Shown: positions 26,136 through 39,300, counted from the first letter of the stretch. The stretch is 64,000 bases of DNA from Microcoleus sp036704825 (GCA_036704825.1 JAUBSN010000039.1:1-64000); one strand, 5' to 3'. Notes: generated from the sequence alone by a model not told the origin. A program made the numbers and translations.

Positions 26136-29100
26136 TTATTCAAAATACTCTGGAGGATAATAAAGAATCTTTATTTGAGTTTCACATTTATTGATCAGTT
26201 TTTGCGCTTCCCCTAAAATATCGATAACTTCATACTTAATCAGCGTTCCTGTCCCTTTAGAGGGCAAAGAAACCCCCAGACCAAGTCCAATTTCTTGAGA
26301 CTTCTCACCTGTATCAATATTTGTTGATTCTCCACCAACAATAGAAAGACCCACTCCCTTCTTGCTAAGAATCTTTCCAAAGCGACCTAGTTTACCCAGT
26401 CCAGGAATTGAGGGTCCTATTCCGGTTCCTATATAGCTTCCCGCGCTAGGACTCGAATTAGACCAGGTTCCACTAATTCCCAGTTGAGGAGAATACCCTG
26501 GTGAACAGCCTTTTACTAGAAATGGCTTTTTTGTGTCAGGATCGAACTGAATTCCAAAAGTACATCCCCAATTGACTCCAACAGCACCATAAAAACTGAC
26601 TGTATCAAGTCCTAGAGGATCGATCGAGTTAACTGGATTATTTGTATTATAACCATATAAATTGTTGTCTCCACCCGCAAACCCTATCGGATCTTTCGCC
26701 GTCCACTTCCCCGCCACAAAATCGTAATCCCGGAAACCAAAACGCACTAACTCTGTATCCGCTTCTATCAAACCACCAGCAAAGCTGATAGGCAATTCAA
26801 ACTCTGGGTTACTATCACCAATCGCTTGACCAAAGCTGTCATATTTGAGAACCTTCACAACTCGATCGCTCTTATCAAAAACTACTCGCGGTGTCCCTAA
26901 TTGATCGGTAGTAACACCATACCAGCTATCACCACGCCGAATAGCCATCAAAGAACCAAAATCATCATATTCATAAACGCTCAACTTTCCCAAATTATCG
27001 CGCACCGCCGTCACCTGAAACGGATGATTCGGATTCCCATAAAGATACTGCACCGTCCCCTTTTCATCAGTCCGTGCCACCCGCCGATTCATACTATCGT
27101 AGGTATAGTTAATCGCCTTACCATCAGGCCAACTCACCTCTAACAATTCCCCAGTCGCACTGTACTTGAGCGTCATATCACCACGCTGCATTAAGAAACC
27201 ATCAGCATCAAATTCGTAGGGCGTTCCATCCAACTCAATCAAACGATCTTGAGCATCATAACTGGCGGTATGCTGTTGGGTTCCTAACTGCCACTCAGTA
27301 CGGTTGCCGTTGTCATCATAGACATAACGCTCGACAATTTCACCGTCACACTTGACTAAAATCAATTGACCATCAAGATCGTAAGTGTAATCGTAAATAT
27401 GGGTTGTACCCGTCACCGTTTCCCGCTTCTGGACAATGCGACTGAGAACATCATAATGCAGTTCAAGCCGATAAATCTGTAGGGGCGAATGGCCATTCGC
27501 CCCTACTGTATGGGTGCGAGAAATCACGCGACCAGAATTATCGTACTCAATGTCAACATTCATCTTGCCATCAGTCATCTGAGTCGGCGCACCCGTTGCC
27601 TGATTTCGTACTACTTGAAATTGACCATATTGGGTCAGCAAGCCGTCCGCATCTCGCTTCATTTCGATTTCCGGTTCGTCATCTAACTGCATCCCGACGA
27701 GGGAAAAGTTATTATCGTAACGATAGCGGTAAGTGCCATTTGTAACGCCACTCCACGCCATTTCCGTCACTAAACCGCCGTCATAGGTAAAGGTCATTTC
27801 TTGGGGAGTGCCACCTTCTGCGGGAGTGCGGACAAGTTTTGTTACCCGTTTTGACTCTTTTTCGTAGGTGACATCTACCGTTGCTTCTGGGTAGGTTGCC
27901 CGTTCTAAATCGCCCGATTGATTGTAAATTCCTTGGACAGTTCGACCGCTGGGAAGGGTAGAATTTGTCAGTTGTTGTTCTGTGTCGTAGGTGCTGGAAT
28001 AACCCCCCCCGCCCCCCTTGCTAAGGGGGGAGTTAGAGTTAGAGGGATTTTCCTCATTAATCAGGGGGGAGTTAGAGAGGTTTTGCTCATAGCCCCCCCT
28101 TAACAAGGGGGGGTTGGGGGGGTTAGGATCGATCGCAGGTGGCACATAACCCGCTTCTAAATTTCCTGGCGTATAGTTAAGGCTATGCACCGCACCATTT
28201 GGCACTGTAATCTGAGTCAAGTTGCTATTAGCATCGTAAGCAAAATTGTAAGTTCTGCCACTGGGTAAAGTCGTCTGAATAATTCGCCCAACTTCATCGT
28301 AATTATACTGAACTTGATTCCCTTCCGCATTGCCAAGACTGCTGAGACGACCTCGTTCATCGTAGCTGTAATTAAGAATCGTCTGATTACCCTGCATCGC
28401 ACTAATTAAACGCCCGCGATTATCGTAGTTAAAACTGACAGATTCTAAGCCAGCCGTCTCAGTTTTAATCACCCTTCCTCCTTCATCTAAATTGAGAATG
28501 CTGCGCCGTCCTACTGGAGATTGGTAGATAATTTGCTTATTTTCAGCATCAAAAGTAGTAGTTGATTTACGTCCATTGAAATCTACCGTATCGGTGAGAG
28601 AAATTAAGCTCAACGGGTCGTTAGGATCGGCAAGATTGCAAGACCGCGTTAATGATAAATTTGCTGTCAATCCCCCAGGTGTTTTCAGGACAGTTCGCTT
28701 TAATAAAGATGCTTGTTTGCCAAAACGCGGATCGGGTTGTTGTTCTTGGATGAAAGTGCTGCCATCAGGATAGGTAATGGTTTCTGTACCATCTTTGCCA
28801 GTTAGCGCAATAATCGCACCCGTACCGCCGCAACCTTTATTAACCTGACGTTCTTCACCTGTAGACAAACGCTCAGTTAAATAGGTTGACTCGCGTCCCG
28901 CAGCCGTAATTTTAGCAACTGTGAAGCCATTTTCAGTGCGAGTTCGCGCCAATAAATCGAAACTGCCATCGGGTTCTTGACGGCTTTTTAATCGTCCCAA
29001 TTCGTCGTATTCAAATTTGTATAAATTGCCTTTGGGGTCGGTGAAGCTGGTTAACAAACCGTTATTGGTATAGTTAAATGCGCTGCTTTCATTGGCGGGA

Positions 29101-30167
29101 TTGGTGACGCTTTCTAAGTAGCCGTTTGCATTGAAATTTAAGTTAGTACGCTGACCGTAAGGAGCAATAATGGCAATGGGTGTGCCATCAGCGTTGCCCT
29201 CAATTTGGGTGATGTTGTTGTCGCCATCCGCAATAGCTTTTAAATAGCCAGCAGCATCGTATTCAAAGCGATAGATTAAGGCTTTAGTCAGAGTGCTGAT
29301 GGTGCAAAGATGGCGACCTGTGTTGTCGAAAATGTAGAGTTGACCGCCACCTTCACTGGGAATAGCTATTTCGTTAGTTTGGTTTTTGTTCGCTGCGTTG
29401 TCATCCGACCGGGGATTGTCGGCTGCGTTGTCATCCCGCCGGGGGTTAAAACCCCCGTCTAATAGCTGAAGTCCACTGAAGTGGACTGAAGAAGCAGAAA
29501 CATCTTCAGTCGGTTTCAACCGACTTTCGCTATGAGACAGGGAATTAATTCCCTGGCGCGTGTTGACTGAAGAAGCAGAAACATCTTCAGTCGGTTTCAA
29601 CCGACTTTCGCTATGAGACGGGGGTTTTAACCCCCGGCGGCCATTGATACTAGCGACAGAATGTGCGATCGCCTCTACATTATTACGCCGCTGACCGTTA
29701 CCCAAATATAGAGTTTTTCCCGCCACATCATAAGCATGATGAACATTCAAAGTCCAAGCGCCTAAACCTTGGGCGATCGCATTCCAAGTACCCAGAGTAG
29801 TCGTTCCTTCTTTCCGTTGATTGTGCTCCGGGTTGGGATAGATATAAGTAGTGCGAATCGTAATAAGTTGCTTCCCCGATAATAGACGACCTGCGATATC
29901 TTTGCCATCCCAGATAAAGGTGTAAGTTTGATTGGGTTCTGGGGGAAAAGTCTTGATAAAATGTTGTCCAGCAATGTCAATTTCTATTTCAATCCGTTCT
30001 AGATCGGCCGCAACGTGCTTGCCGCTGATGGGAATTGTGCGGGTATAAGCTGCTTGACGGCCTGCAGTGCGATCGCTGCTGTAATTCAAGCTAAACGGCG
30101 TTCCATTAATCCCTACTGCTGCACCTAAGATTTGGTTTTGGATTTCGATGAAAGAAATGGGTAACAT
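26136..30167 (-). CDS. RHS repeat protein (candidate polymorphic toxin)
   Basis: A 1343-aa protein. ATG 30167 is chosen because AGAGGA lies 7 nt upstream. After an N-terminal beta-rich region (LPISFIEIQNQILGAAVGIN) come tens of YD repeats (YDAAGYLKAI, YDELGRLKSRQEPDG, YDNRGRLISAM) that form the hollow RHS shell. The core ends in TTDQLGTPRVVFDKS, FRDYDFVAGKWTAKDPIGFA and SIDPLGL, after which the variable tip begins (about residues 1170-1343). The tip has Gly/Ser-rich strands (LGISGTWSNSSPSAGSYIGT, GLGLGVSLPSKGTG) and no toxin family I recognise. There is no signal peptide. Three dispersed repeats are read through in frame (27479, 28001, 29436). It follows the giant gene by 139 bp on the same strand, so co-transcription is likely. 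Confidence 0.85.
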   Translation of the reverse strand: MLPISFIEIQNQILGAAVGINGTPFSLNYSSDRTAGRQAAYTRTIPISGKHVAADLERIEIEIDIAGQHFIKTFPPEPNQTYTFIWDGKDIAGRLLSGKQLITIRTTYIYPNPEHNQRKEGTTTLGTWNAIAQGLGAWTLNVHHAYDVAGKTLYLGNGQRRNNVEAIAHSVASINGRRGLKPPSHSESRLKPTEDVSASSVNTRQGINSLSHSESRLKPTEDVSASSVHFSGLQLLDGGFNPRRDDNAADNPRSDDNAANKNQTNEIAIPSEGGGQLYIFDNTGRHLCTISTLTKALIYRFEYDAAGYLKAIADGDNNITQIEGNADGTPIAIIAPYGQRTNLNFNANGYLESVTNPANESSAFNYTNNGLLTSFTDPKGNLYKFEYDELGRLKSRQEPDGSFDLLARTRTENGFTVAKITAAGRESTYLTERLSTGEERQVNKGCGGTGAIIALTGKDGTETITYPDGSTFIQEQQPDPRFGKQASLLKRTVLKTPGGLTANLSLTRSCNLADPNDPLSLISLTDTVDFNGRKSTTTFDAENKQIIYQSPVGRRSILNLDEGGRVIKTETAGLESVSFNYDNRGRLISAMQGNQTILNYSYDERGRLSSLGNAEGNQVQYNYDEVGRIIQTTLPSGRTYNFAYDANSNLTQITVPNGAVHSLNYTPGNLEAGYVPPAIDPNPPNPPLLRGGYEQNLSNSPLINEENPSNSNSPLSKGGGGGYSSTYDTEQQLTNSTLPSGRTVQGIYNQSGDLERATYPEATVDVTYEKESKRVTKLVRTPAEGGTPQEMTFTYDGGLVTEMAWSGVTNGTYRYRYDNNFSLVGMQLDDEPEIEMKRDADGLLTQYGQFQVVRNQATGAPTQMTDGKMNVDIEYDNSGRVISRTHTVGANGHSPLQIYRLELHYDVLSRIVQKRETVTGTTHIYDYTYDLDGQLILVKCDGEIVERYVYDDNGNRTEWQLGTQQHTASYDAQDRLIELDGTPYEFDADGFLMQRGDMTLKYSATGELLEVSWPDGKAINYTYDSMNRRVARTDEKGTVQYLYGNPNHPFQVTAVRDNLGKLSVYEYDDFGSLMAIRRGDSWYGVTTDQLGTPRVVFDKSDRVVKVLKYDSFGQAIGDSNPEFELPISFAGGLIEADTELVRFGFRDYDFVAGKWTAKDPIGFAGGDNNLYGYNTNNPVNSIDPLGLDTVSFYGAVGVNWGCTFGIQFDPDTKKPFLVKGCSPGYSPQLGISGTWSNSSPSAGSYIGTGIGPSIPGLGKLGRFGKILSKKGVGLSIVGGESTNIDTGEKSQEIGLGLGVSLPSKGTGTLIKYEVIDILGEAQKLINKCETQIKILYYPPEYFE
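27479..27506. repeat. 28-bp perfect palindrome inside the RHS coding region
   Basis: Arms GTAGGGGCGAATGG and CCATTCGCCCCTAC meet without a loop. It is read through in frame as VGANGHSPLQ. The GTAGGGGCGAA text matches dispersed cyanobacterial repeats. Confidence 0.8.
28001..28128. repeat. CCCCCCTT(A/G)-type dispersed repeat in frame inside the RHS gene
   Basis: A 128-bp GC-homopolymer-rich element with inverted blocks (CCCCCCTTGCTAAGGGGGG, and a second CCCCCCTTAACAAGGGGGGG). It is translated as PNPPNPPLLRGGYEQNLSNS and then PLSKGGGGGY, unlike any RHS repeat, so it interrupts the YD array without breaking the frame. Confidence 0.75.
29436..29640. repeat. Structured dispersed repeat in frame inside the RHS gene
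   Basis: A 205-bp element with inverted ends CCGCCGGGGGTTAAAACCCC and GGGGTTTTAACCCCCGGCGG and two direct copies of a module with CTGAAGAAGCAGAAACATC and GACTTTCGCTATGAGAC. The GACTTTCGCTAT-AGACAGGGAATT part also occurs in the arrays at 46519 and 58641. It is translated as two SHSESRLKPTEDVSASSV units within the RHS protein. Confidence 0.75.
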
Positions 30168-30306
30168 GATTTTTTCCTCTAAATTATTGTGTGTTTTTGT
30201 GAAATTGTAGGTTGGGTTCAACGATAGAGAACCCTCCATTTCATTCCGCCCAACTTTGATGTGTGGTTAGATGTTGGGTTGAGGTAACGAAAGCCACCCT
30301 ACGCTG

Positions 30307-33300
30307 CTAACCTTCGCATGATGTAACTTCTTCTAACCCAATTGGATCGAGCGGCTCTCCTTTCAGCCTGTCAACTAATTTTACAAGGTCATCTCCCCAG
30401 ATACCTAACATTCCGTTGATACCGGATAACCAACCTTCAATACCTCCTTCTTTGATGGCATTACCGATAACTTTAACACTGCTACCTGCATCGTTTAAGA
30501 AATTAAAAACTTGAGCAGCAGTATTGTTAAAGATACCAGCAAAATTCGAGCCAAGAGTACCAACGGCATTGAGAATGTTGCCTATCCCTGCAACCCAATC
30601 ACCATTTTTAATCCCTTCAATAGCGCCATAAATTTGCAGCGGCACAGTCTTCAAACTATTAAACACTTGCAGCACCACCTGTTCGATCGCATCCGAAGTA
30701 GACTTGATAAAGCTTGACAATCCAGTTGTAATTGCAGAAGCAACTCCACCCAAAATTTGCAAGAATCCTACTATTCCTTGACCGGACATTATCGAACGAA
30801 TGCCATCAAACGATCCTTGTGCTAATCCCATAAGAGCTTGAATTCCAGTAGTAAAACCGGGGGGTAAGGGAATAGCAGAAGCGAGGAAGCCTACTCCAGC
30901 CATCACTCCTTGAAAAATTGCTCCAGCCCAATCACCAGTAATTGCACTTTGAATTATTCCGATTCCCGCATTAGCAAGATTTAAGGCAATTCCTAAAGGA
31001 GCGAGAGGAGTAAATTGGAGGATGAATCCCAAAATGCCAATGATGTTCCTAACTATTCCCAGCAACTTCATCCAGAACATCTTTTTACGAAGTTTCCGCT
31101 GTTCGATTCGCTGCTTGATAATTTGGTCTAACATCTCCTTTGACTGTTTAGCCAAATCTTCAGAAATATCTACTGCTTGTTCCGCATAAGCAACCTTAGT
31201 CAAAGCCTCCATATACAGCGGCTCAATCACCTGCTTTTCACCCGATAATTCTTCAGCACGCTGCAACTCTTTCAACAATTGTTGAGAAGCACCTTGCAAA
31301 TCTGTCTCGGCAGTTTGCAACAACTGAGTATCCCACTGTTCCTCTAAATCGATGCGACTTATCTCAGTTTTGTACTGCTGAATTTGCCCGATCAAACCGT
31401 CCATTGCCTTCAGCAAATTTTCCTGAATATTCGCCGCTTCTTTCCCTTGCAGCGCTTCATGGATATCACCGTGCGCTACTGCTAACAACGCCTTCAAATC
31501 CGCTGGCAAATCTGATTCCTGCTGAGTTTCCAAATCTTTCAGCGATGCGAGAAGTCCCGCTAATTGAGTTTGCAATTGCACCGGATCGTCCGTTGCTTCG
31601 AGGGTAGTCATTCCCAGATTTCCCCGCGCCTGATTTAAGGACTGCCGCAGATTGTCTTCCGCTTGCAGTTGCCGCAACTGTTCGATTTTGGCAACAGTTT
31701 CTGTTCTCTGACGTTCCGTTTCTAGTCTGTCGCGTTCCATCCTCGCTTGTACAGCTTCATCAATTCCCTGCTGGCGCGATTCGGCAATTTCTTGCTCTAA
31801 TTGCGCTTGGGCTAAATTCAGTTTTTCGATCGTTACTAACTGAATAAAGGTTTGTTCCGTTTGTTCGCGGATGCGGGTAATGCCATCCAAACGTGCTTGA
31901 GCAATGGCTAATTCCTGCTCTTTCTTCTCCCTTTCCTCCTGGGTAGTGGCAATTTTGTCATTTAAATCGCTCAACAATTTAGCAGCCGTTTCTTGCTGTG
32001 CTTGCAGCGTTTTCATCTGCGCTTCTGCGGTTCTTCTCGCCGCACCAAAGGCATCAGCTTGCGATCGAGCGCGGCGCTGCAACTCCCGGTTATTCAGCAT
32101 TTCCTGATAGTATCGGTCTGCTAAAATTCGGTCTTCAGGCTTAGCTAAACCGGGGCTAGAGCTATTGCCTTTATCGCCTGCTAAATCGCTGTAATCGCGA
32201 TAGTAAATCTCTGCCGCCGTCGCCATGTCGTTGTGCTTAGCTACATCTAACAGCGCTTTCGCTTCTTTGAAACCCGCGTCAGTTGCTTGCTGCAATCGCT
32301 GCAAAATTTGGAATTCTAAATTGTTGACTTCTTGCTGTTTTTGTGCTGCTTGAATGGTGTAGTTAGCATTCGCCTGAGTAGCTTCTACCAAGTCTTTCAG
32401 AATCTGTTGATTTTCCCTAGCTTGCTTGAGATGTTCGTCATTTTGCACCAACAAATCTTCTTTCAACTGTTGCAATGGTGCGGTGAGAATCTTGCTAGCA
32501 GCTTCAGCTTGTTCAGCTAACCGCTGGGCTTCGGCTAAAGCAGCGCGGGCATCTTGCAATTGTTGCTGCAAATTGCTAGTGTCGGCATCGGGGTCTTTGA
32601 TGTAAGCATCGAGTAACCTTTGTTCGGCAATAATTACCTCATTTTGTGCTGTTAACAGGGTGCGTTTGTGGGTCAGCGCGGTTTGCTGTGCGGTGAGGAT
32701 TGCAGCTTTATTTGTCAGTAGCTGCAAGGTTTGTTTTAACTGTGCTTCTTTGCTGTATAAGTCTTGCAAACCGTCTACAGTGACACCTTGATTGACAAAT
32801 TCGGTAATTTGATTAGCAATTGCCTGCTGTTGCTGTTTCAGGGAATCAATTAGCGCATTTGTGCCTGCTAATTCCGGTGCTAGGGCTACACTTTGCCGCT
32901 CAACCCATTTTTCTACATCAGCAATTTGTTGCTGAGTTTCTATGGCTTGTTTGTTCAGTTCGCCGCGACGTGCCAGGATATCAGCAACAGCCGCGCGATA
33001 CTCCTCAGAATTAGTATCGTATTCTTCCCATTCTTGCTGCACTTTAGCATTTTGGGCGGCGGCTTCAGCCTCGGCTTGTTCTAACTGTTGCTTCAGCGTT
33101 GGCAACAGATTTTCTAATAATTCTAATTGAATTTTTTCACCAGAAATAGACTTGCTAGCCTCTTCTAATTGTGCAAAGAAATCGCGGGATTCTTTAACAG
33201 GAGGTTGGGCTTCATTGGCCGCATTATTTGCCTCAGTCCACTGTTTCGCCAATGGTTCGATTCGCTCTTTTTCCTTGCGCCATTTATCGGCTTCTGCGAG

Positions 33301-36300
33301 ATGTGCAATTCCTTGCTGCCGCAACTGGGGAAATAGTTGGGAATATTGACTCCAAAGAATCCAATTATGGTCAACGTGGGTAACAGTCTCCCAATGACCT
33401 TTTCCACAGCGTTTTTTAACCCAGCGTTGCTCGTACCAGTAAGGACCATTTTTGCGACTGACAGCCCAATTATAAGCCGCTTGTTGTTCGTACCAAGCCG
33501 CTTGCGCTAACGCCGCATAACCTTGCGCTTCGTGTGATGCTTGTTCGGCTTTTGCTTTATCAAATAGCGCTTGATTTGGATTTCGCCCTTCGACAGCATC
33601 AGCAGCCAGCAATGTATCCACCGTTGAATTTAACAAGTTGGATATCTGCTGATTTGGGCTGCGTCCTTCTAAAGTTGCTCCTTGCAACAAATTAATCGCT
33701 GTACCGTTTTCAGGATGCTCTTTGAGGAATTGCGCTCTTAATTCTTTAGTAGCTGCATCTATTTCTGTCGGAGATGTTTGGGAACCTAGAATTGCCTGTA
33801 TTTGTGCTTGATAATCCTGCAATTCCTGCGACTCAACACCGTAACGAATCGCAATCGGAGCAATTTCTTGCCACAACTCATCATCCTGTTTAATGCGGAG
33901 TTTAAGTTTCTCAATTGCTTGCTCAGTAGAAGTAACACTACCATCAAGTGCATCGGCGAGATTTTCCACAACCCCAAGAGTCTTAATTCCATCCTCCAGA
34001 TTGGCCTCACTCCGCTGATATTCTCCGTAGGGGTCGGCAAATTGACTGTTCATTTCAGCAATCAAACTATCAACAGATTCAGACAATTTTTGCTGATTAT
34101 CGCCCAATTTTTTAGTCATCGGGTTGCCCTCTAATAGCTCTTGAGTTGTGTTGGTGACGCTATTAGTTAAATCTTGGCGAACTCGATCGGTAAGTTGGGC
34201 ATGAGCTAGCACGGTGTCATCTTTAATTGCCGCCTCAGCCGCGTTTTCGGAATTGAGCTGAGACTGCAAAGCATTGAGGCGATTTTCATTGCTTTCTAGC
34301 TTCTGGCGGATTTCTAATTCTTGCTTTTGGCGCAAGGGAAGCAGCGCTTCTGTTGCTTGTTTCAGCAACTTTTCTAAATCGTCAGCGGCAGTCTGACTCG
34401 ACTCTTGCAATGCTTCTAAACTGCTAATTTGAGATTTTGACAGTTGAATCAAATTCGTCAAATATTCCTGAATCACCGGATCGGTTGTATTAGCGAGTTG
34501 CTGTTCCCAATTAGCAACTAATTCATTGGTGCTGTTGATTTGATTTGTCAAATCTTGACCTTGACCGCGCAATTTTTCCAGATGAGTATTGACTTGCGGA
34601 TCGACTTGTGTAGCAAAGAAATCAACATCGGATTCAGAAGCAAGCATTCCCAAACCAATTAGCTGACGCAGTGCTGTTGATTTTAATTGAGTTGTTTGGG
34701 CGAGTTCTGCGGCCAGATTTGCGGCCTGAGATGCTGCATTTTGGATGGTTTGAATCAGTTGATTTTCTCGATTTTGCAGTGGTTGCAAGCGCTGATTCAC
34801 AGATGCGATCGCACTTTGTACCGCATTAAACTCCGCTTCCAGTTGTGGCATCCCTCCCAAGGCTTGCAACTGGGAGTTTAGGTCAGCAATTTGTGACTGT
34901 TGTTCGGCGGCTTTCTGAGTTAGTTCATTAATTTTATTCCCGGCATCTTGACGGCGCTGCCACAATTTGTTCCGCTCATCTGCCATCAATGAAGCTGTTT
35001 GCAAATGACTGCGATAAGCCGCCGCTTCCCCAGCATTGTAAGCCCAAGCACTGCCGTTCCAATACCAGGTTCTTTGCCGACTTGCTTCAGCTAAATTCAA
35101 GTAATAACGTTCCGTTGCTGCGAGTCCAGCATCGTTATCGATCGCACTTTGAATCACTAAATTTTGGTTGCCGATTTGCAGGTTGGTAAAAGCGAGAGCT
35201 TGTTGAGTACCGGCAAGAGATGTTTCGAGCGATCGCCCTTTTTCCAGATTCTCTTGAACAGGCTTTAATTGTGACTGCAAATCAGCCAATTGTTGCCTGT
35301 CAGCTTCCCCAGCTTGACGGGTTGCTAATAAAGATTGAGTGGCAGTTACTTGAGTTTGATTTGCTTGCTGCCATGCGTTCCAATTCTGCTGATACTTAGT
35401 TTGTAAGACACCAGCCCGATTGAGAACATCAAGGCGACTTTGCAGGCGATCGACTTCACCTTCAACTTGCTCCAAGTATCGATCGGTGAGTTCAATTTCT
35501 CGATATTTGTCAATGAGTTTTTGTTCGGTATCAGCTTTTTGTTCATTCAGCTTTTCTAAATCTTTGACAAGAGTATCCCGCTGCTGTTGTTGCTGCGATA
35601 GTTCGGCATTTAATCCTGATAGCTGAACTAAAAGGTTCTTGTCTGTTTCCATTTTGCCTATTTGCTGTTGAGCCACAGCAATTTGAGGCTGGAAAGTCGC
35701 ATTTAGTTGTTGTGCATTTGAGCTAGCTAAATCTCGCTGTTGTGCAAAAGAATTAGCAGCAGCTTGATGATTATTTCGATAGACGGCTGCTTGTGGATTA
35801 GGCAATCGTCCTTCGTATCTGCCATAGGAGAGATAGTGCCAGTAAGCTAATTGTCCGTTCCAGCCAAAGGCTTTTGCAACGTCAGGGTAATAAGCTAGAT
35901 AAGCATCGGCATTAAACACATAAACCTGACCGTTCCAGTAATTAGCTGCATTTTGATTAGCTTGCCGTTGCTGTTCCAATGAGTTAGCAGTAGCAAAGGC
36001 TTGATTGATTTGATTTTGATAGCCTTGTACCGCTGATTTTTGCTGCTGAATTGCGGCATCTGTAGAGGCGATCGCACTTGGGATATCCGTCAGTTGCGCT
36101 GCGGAAACCGTCGATAAACTGGATATATTTTGGGCGATCGCACTTTCCGTCGCCTCAATTTCCTTGTCTTTATCAGCAACTTGCTTTTGTTTAGCCGGAA
36201 TCTGAAAATCTTCCAAATCTGCTTTCTTCAAACCCAATTCGCGATATTCTGGCTGGAGTGCTGCGAGAGATTTCTCAGTTTGTACTTGCTCAGTTTTCCC

Positions 36301-39300
36301 TTGAGTTAAGCGACTATCTAAATTATCAAACCCGGCGAGGAAACTCGCGCCACTTCCCTCATAGGATTTTAGATTTTGGATTTTGGATTTTGGATTGATA
36401 GATGTGGGTGCCGTTTCGAGATTTTTGATTAAGTTAGCGATCGCCAAACGTTCCGGCGAATCAGCCAAAGCCATTGCTAACTGGTCGCGCTGCAACTTAG
36501 CCCAAGCCAATTCTTGCTCTAAATTCTGCAAATAATTTCCCCAGTTATCCAACTGTTGCTGCAAACTATCGCTGGGATTTTTTTGCAATTGATTCTGCAA
36601 CTCCAGCATTGTCTTGAACGCATCCAGTTGTTCCGATTCTAACTTCTCAATTTGTTTGTCAACAGCCAACAACCTCTCGCGATAAGGCAACAAGAAACCA
36701 GCAGTTTCTAAGAAGTTTTGCAAATTCTTCGCAGCTTCAGCTTTGTCAGCTTGAATTGCCTCTAACTTAGCCTGACTTGCTTTCAAGCGATTTTCAGTTA
36801 AATCGGTTAGCTGCTGTTGGGCGGGAATCTGTTCATTTTCCAGTCTTTGCAGTTCTTTTTCGGCTAAATTGATTTCTTGAAGCAGCGTTTCTAACTTTTG
36901 TCGCTGAACCGGATCGTGCAAAGCCAACAAATCTTGTTCAGCTTGCAAGCGTAACCCATCCGCCGCAATTTCATAGTCAATTCCCTGTTTCAAAACAGGC
37001 CAATCTTTAATGCCAGTTTCTAACTTTCTTGCCTGTTCTTGCAGCGCGCTTGCTTGTTGCTGTGCTTGTTGCGCCAACTGTGCGTAAGCTTGCGACTCCG
37101 AAGCTGCTTCATTAGCTAATTGTTGAGCCATATCTCGCGGTTTAATATGTTCGGGATAGTGTACAGTTCCATAAACAGGTTCGGTATTTTTTCCAGAACG
37201 ACCAGTACGTTTAGTACCTACTTGTTCCCAACGATTAATTTGAGAATTGTGCCAATTAGCTTGAGTTTGATTTTGTTGTTGGCGCGACCCAGCAATAGCC
37301 GCTAAATTGGTATAATTTTCAGCAATCTTTGCTTGTTCTGCGGCCTGTTGTTGCAAAAGTTGCAGCACTTTACCAGCTTTATCGAGACCTTCTTCACCGA
37401 GATTAGTTGGTCTTGATTCTAGGAACTGAGCGTACTGATTTAAAGCACCTTCCTGCTGTGCTGCTTGCTGTGATAACTGCTGTAAACTTTGAGAATTTTG
37501 AGTAGCAATTTGGGATTGCCATTGCGATTGATTTTTCTGTCTTGACAAGTTTGGGTCATTTGCCCAACCCCAAATTTCTCGCCGGCGGCCGGATGCGCCC
37601 TTTTCTGAACCAACAGGTTGCCAGCGGGCGGGGTTAATGCTGTTGGAAATTGCACTAAATCTCGCCGCTTCTGCATTTTGAATCGCAGCTTGAGCCTGGA
37701 AATTAGAGGCAAATTCTTGTTGTTTATTTGCAGCTTCGCGCCAAGGTGCGGAATCTGTCTGCAAATTATCACCAACATTCGCAAAAGGATTGAGCAATTT
37801 AGCTTTAGCTTTAGCCAAATCTGTCTCAGCTTTGGCAATTTGTGCTTGAATTCCCTCTAACAGTTTTTGAGTTTCTGTCTCTAAAGCAGATTTATTTTCC
37901 CCAAGTTTAGCTAACCTATCCTCAAGTTCCTTTTGCTGTGCCAAAAGATTTTGCAGTCGATCGCTTTCAATTTTATAGTGACTCGTCGCTAGCGCTAATT
38001 CTTCGACTCTTTGTTGGTTGTGAGCATCAGTAATTCCAGCATCAGTGCTAACTTGTTGATACTTATTCAAAGCATCAGCAATTTTCGCGATCGCGTCAGC
38101 TTGCAAATCTGACAAGTTGAGAGACGGATTGCCCAAATCTGCTAAGATTTGCCACTGTTCGAGTAAATCTTGCTGAGCTTTTTCTAACTCAGAAATCGCC
38201 TTTTGAGTTGGCTCAGATGCAGGTCTAGCTAAAGTCTCTACGCGGCCTTCTCCGCTGAATAAACTTACCTGCACCCCAGGTTTGACGGGGGCTGGAGTTG
38301 GTTCCATTGACAAAGCGCGATCGATCGCACTTTTCACATCTACCAAACCCGCCCCAGTTTCTTTATCCCATCCAGGTGTATTCAAATCCGCTGCGGTATC
38401 TATCAACAACTGCTTGACTTGTGTCAAACTTAATGCTGGATTTGCCGCCCAAACTAAAGAAGCTGCGGCTGTGACATAGGATGCCGATCGCGAAGTGCCG
38501 ACAAAAGCATTAGGATCGTTCGCCCACGAACCCCCAGGAGCCATTAAATCGAGTCCGTCACCATAGGCAGAATAGTCAGTTTTAGACTCAAATTGATTGA
38601 CAGCACCGACAGTAATGATGTTATCAAATATCTTGCTAGCCGCTCCCAAAGCAGACATCATACCGCCAGTATTGCCTGCGGAAACAACTAGCAAAACATT
38701 ATTTTCGCGGGCATATTGAATCGCCGCTTGTTCTTCAGGAGTGAGTTCGTAACGAGTGGTAATGCCAATATCATCTAATTGGGATAAATCGAAACTGAGA
38801 TTGGCGATCGCCCGATTTTCACCATTTGCTTTCACCCCATCTACAAACCGCCTCAATTGCTCAGCCCAATCCCCCCGATTGACGGTAAAAGTGTCGTACT
38901 TAGCCAGAGAATTAATCGAGGAAAATGCAGAAGTAACTCGCTGAGCGTGTTTTCCCTCCGTAAAGTCAATAAACCCAACTTTCGGCTGCTTAGCATCAGA
39001 GGGAAGCAGCGAAATAGCCTCATCAGCATTTAGCAAAAACTCATCAAATCCCGTGGAATCAGGATGACTCAAAGCTTCCCCTAAAGACACTGATAGCCCG
39101 AATTCCGCTCCCACCTCTGGACTTTGCAGTAATTGTCGGAGAGTGGAAATATTGCTGTCGCTTATGCCAAGTTTAGCCAGAGAATCTGGTTTATTGAACA
39201 GCGGCAGGGCATCGGGATATTGCTCTAATAAAGTTGTGAGATTTGTCAGGGATTCTGCTGCTGCTTCGCTGCTCAAACCTTCGATGAAATTTGCCGAATT

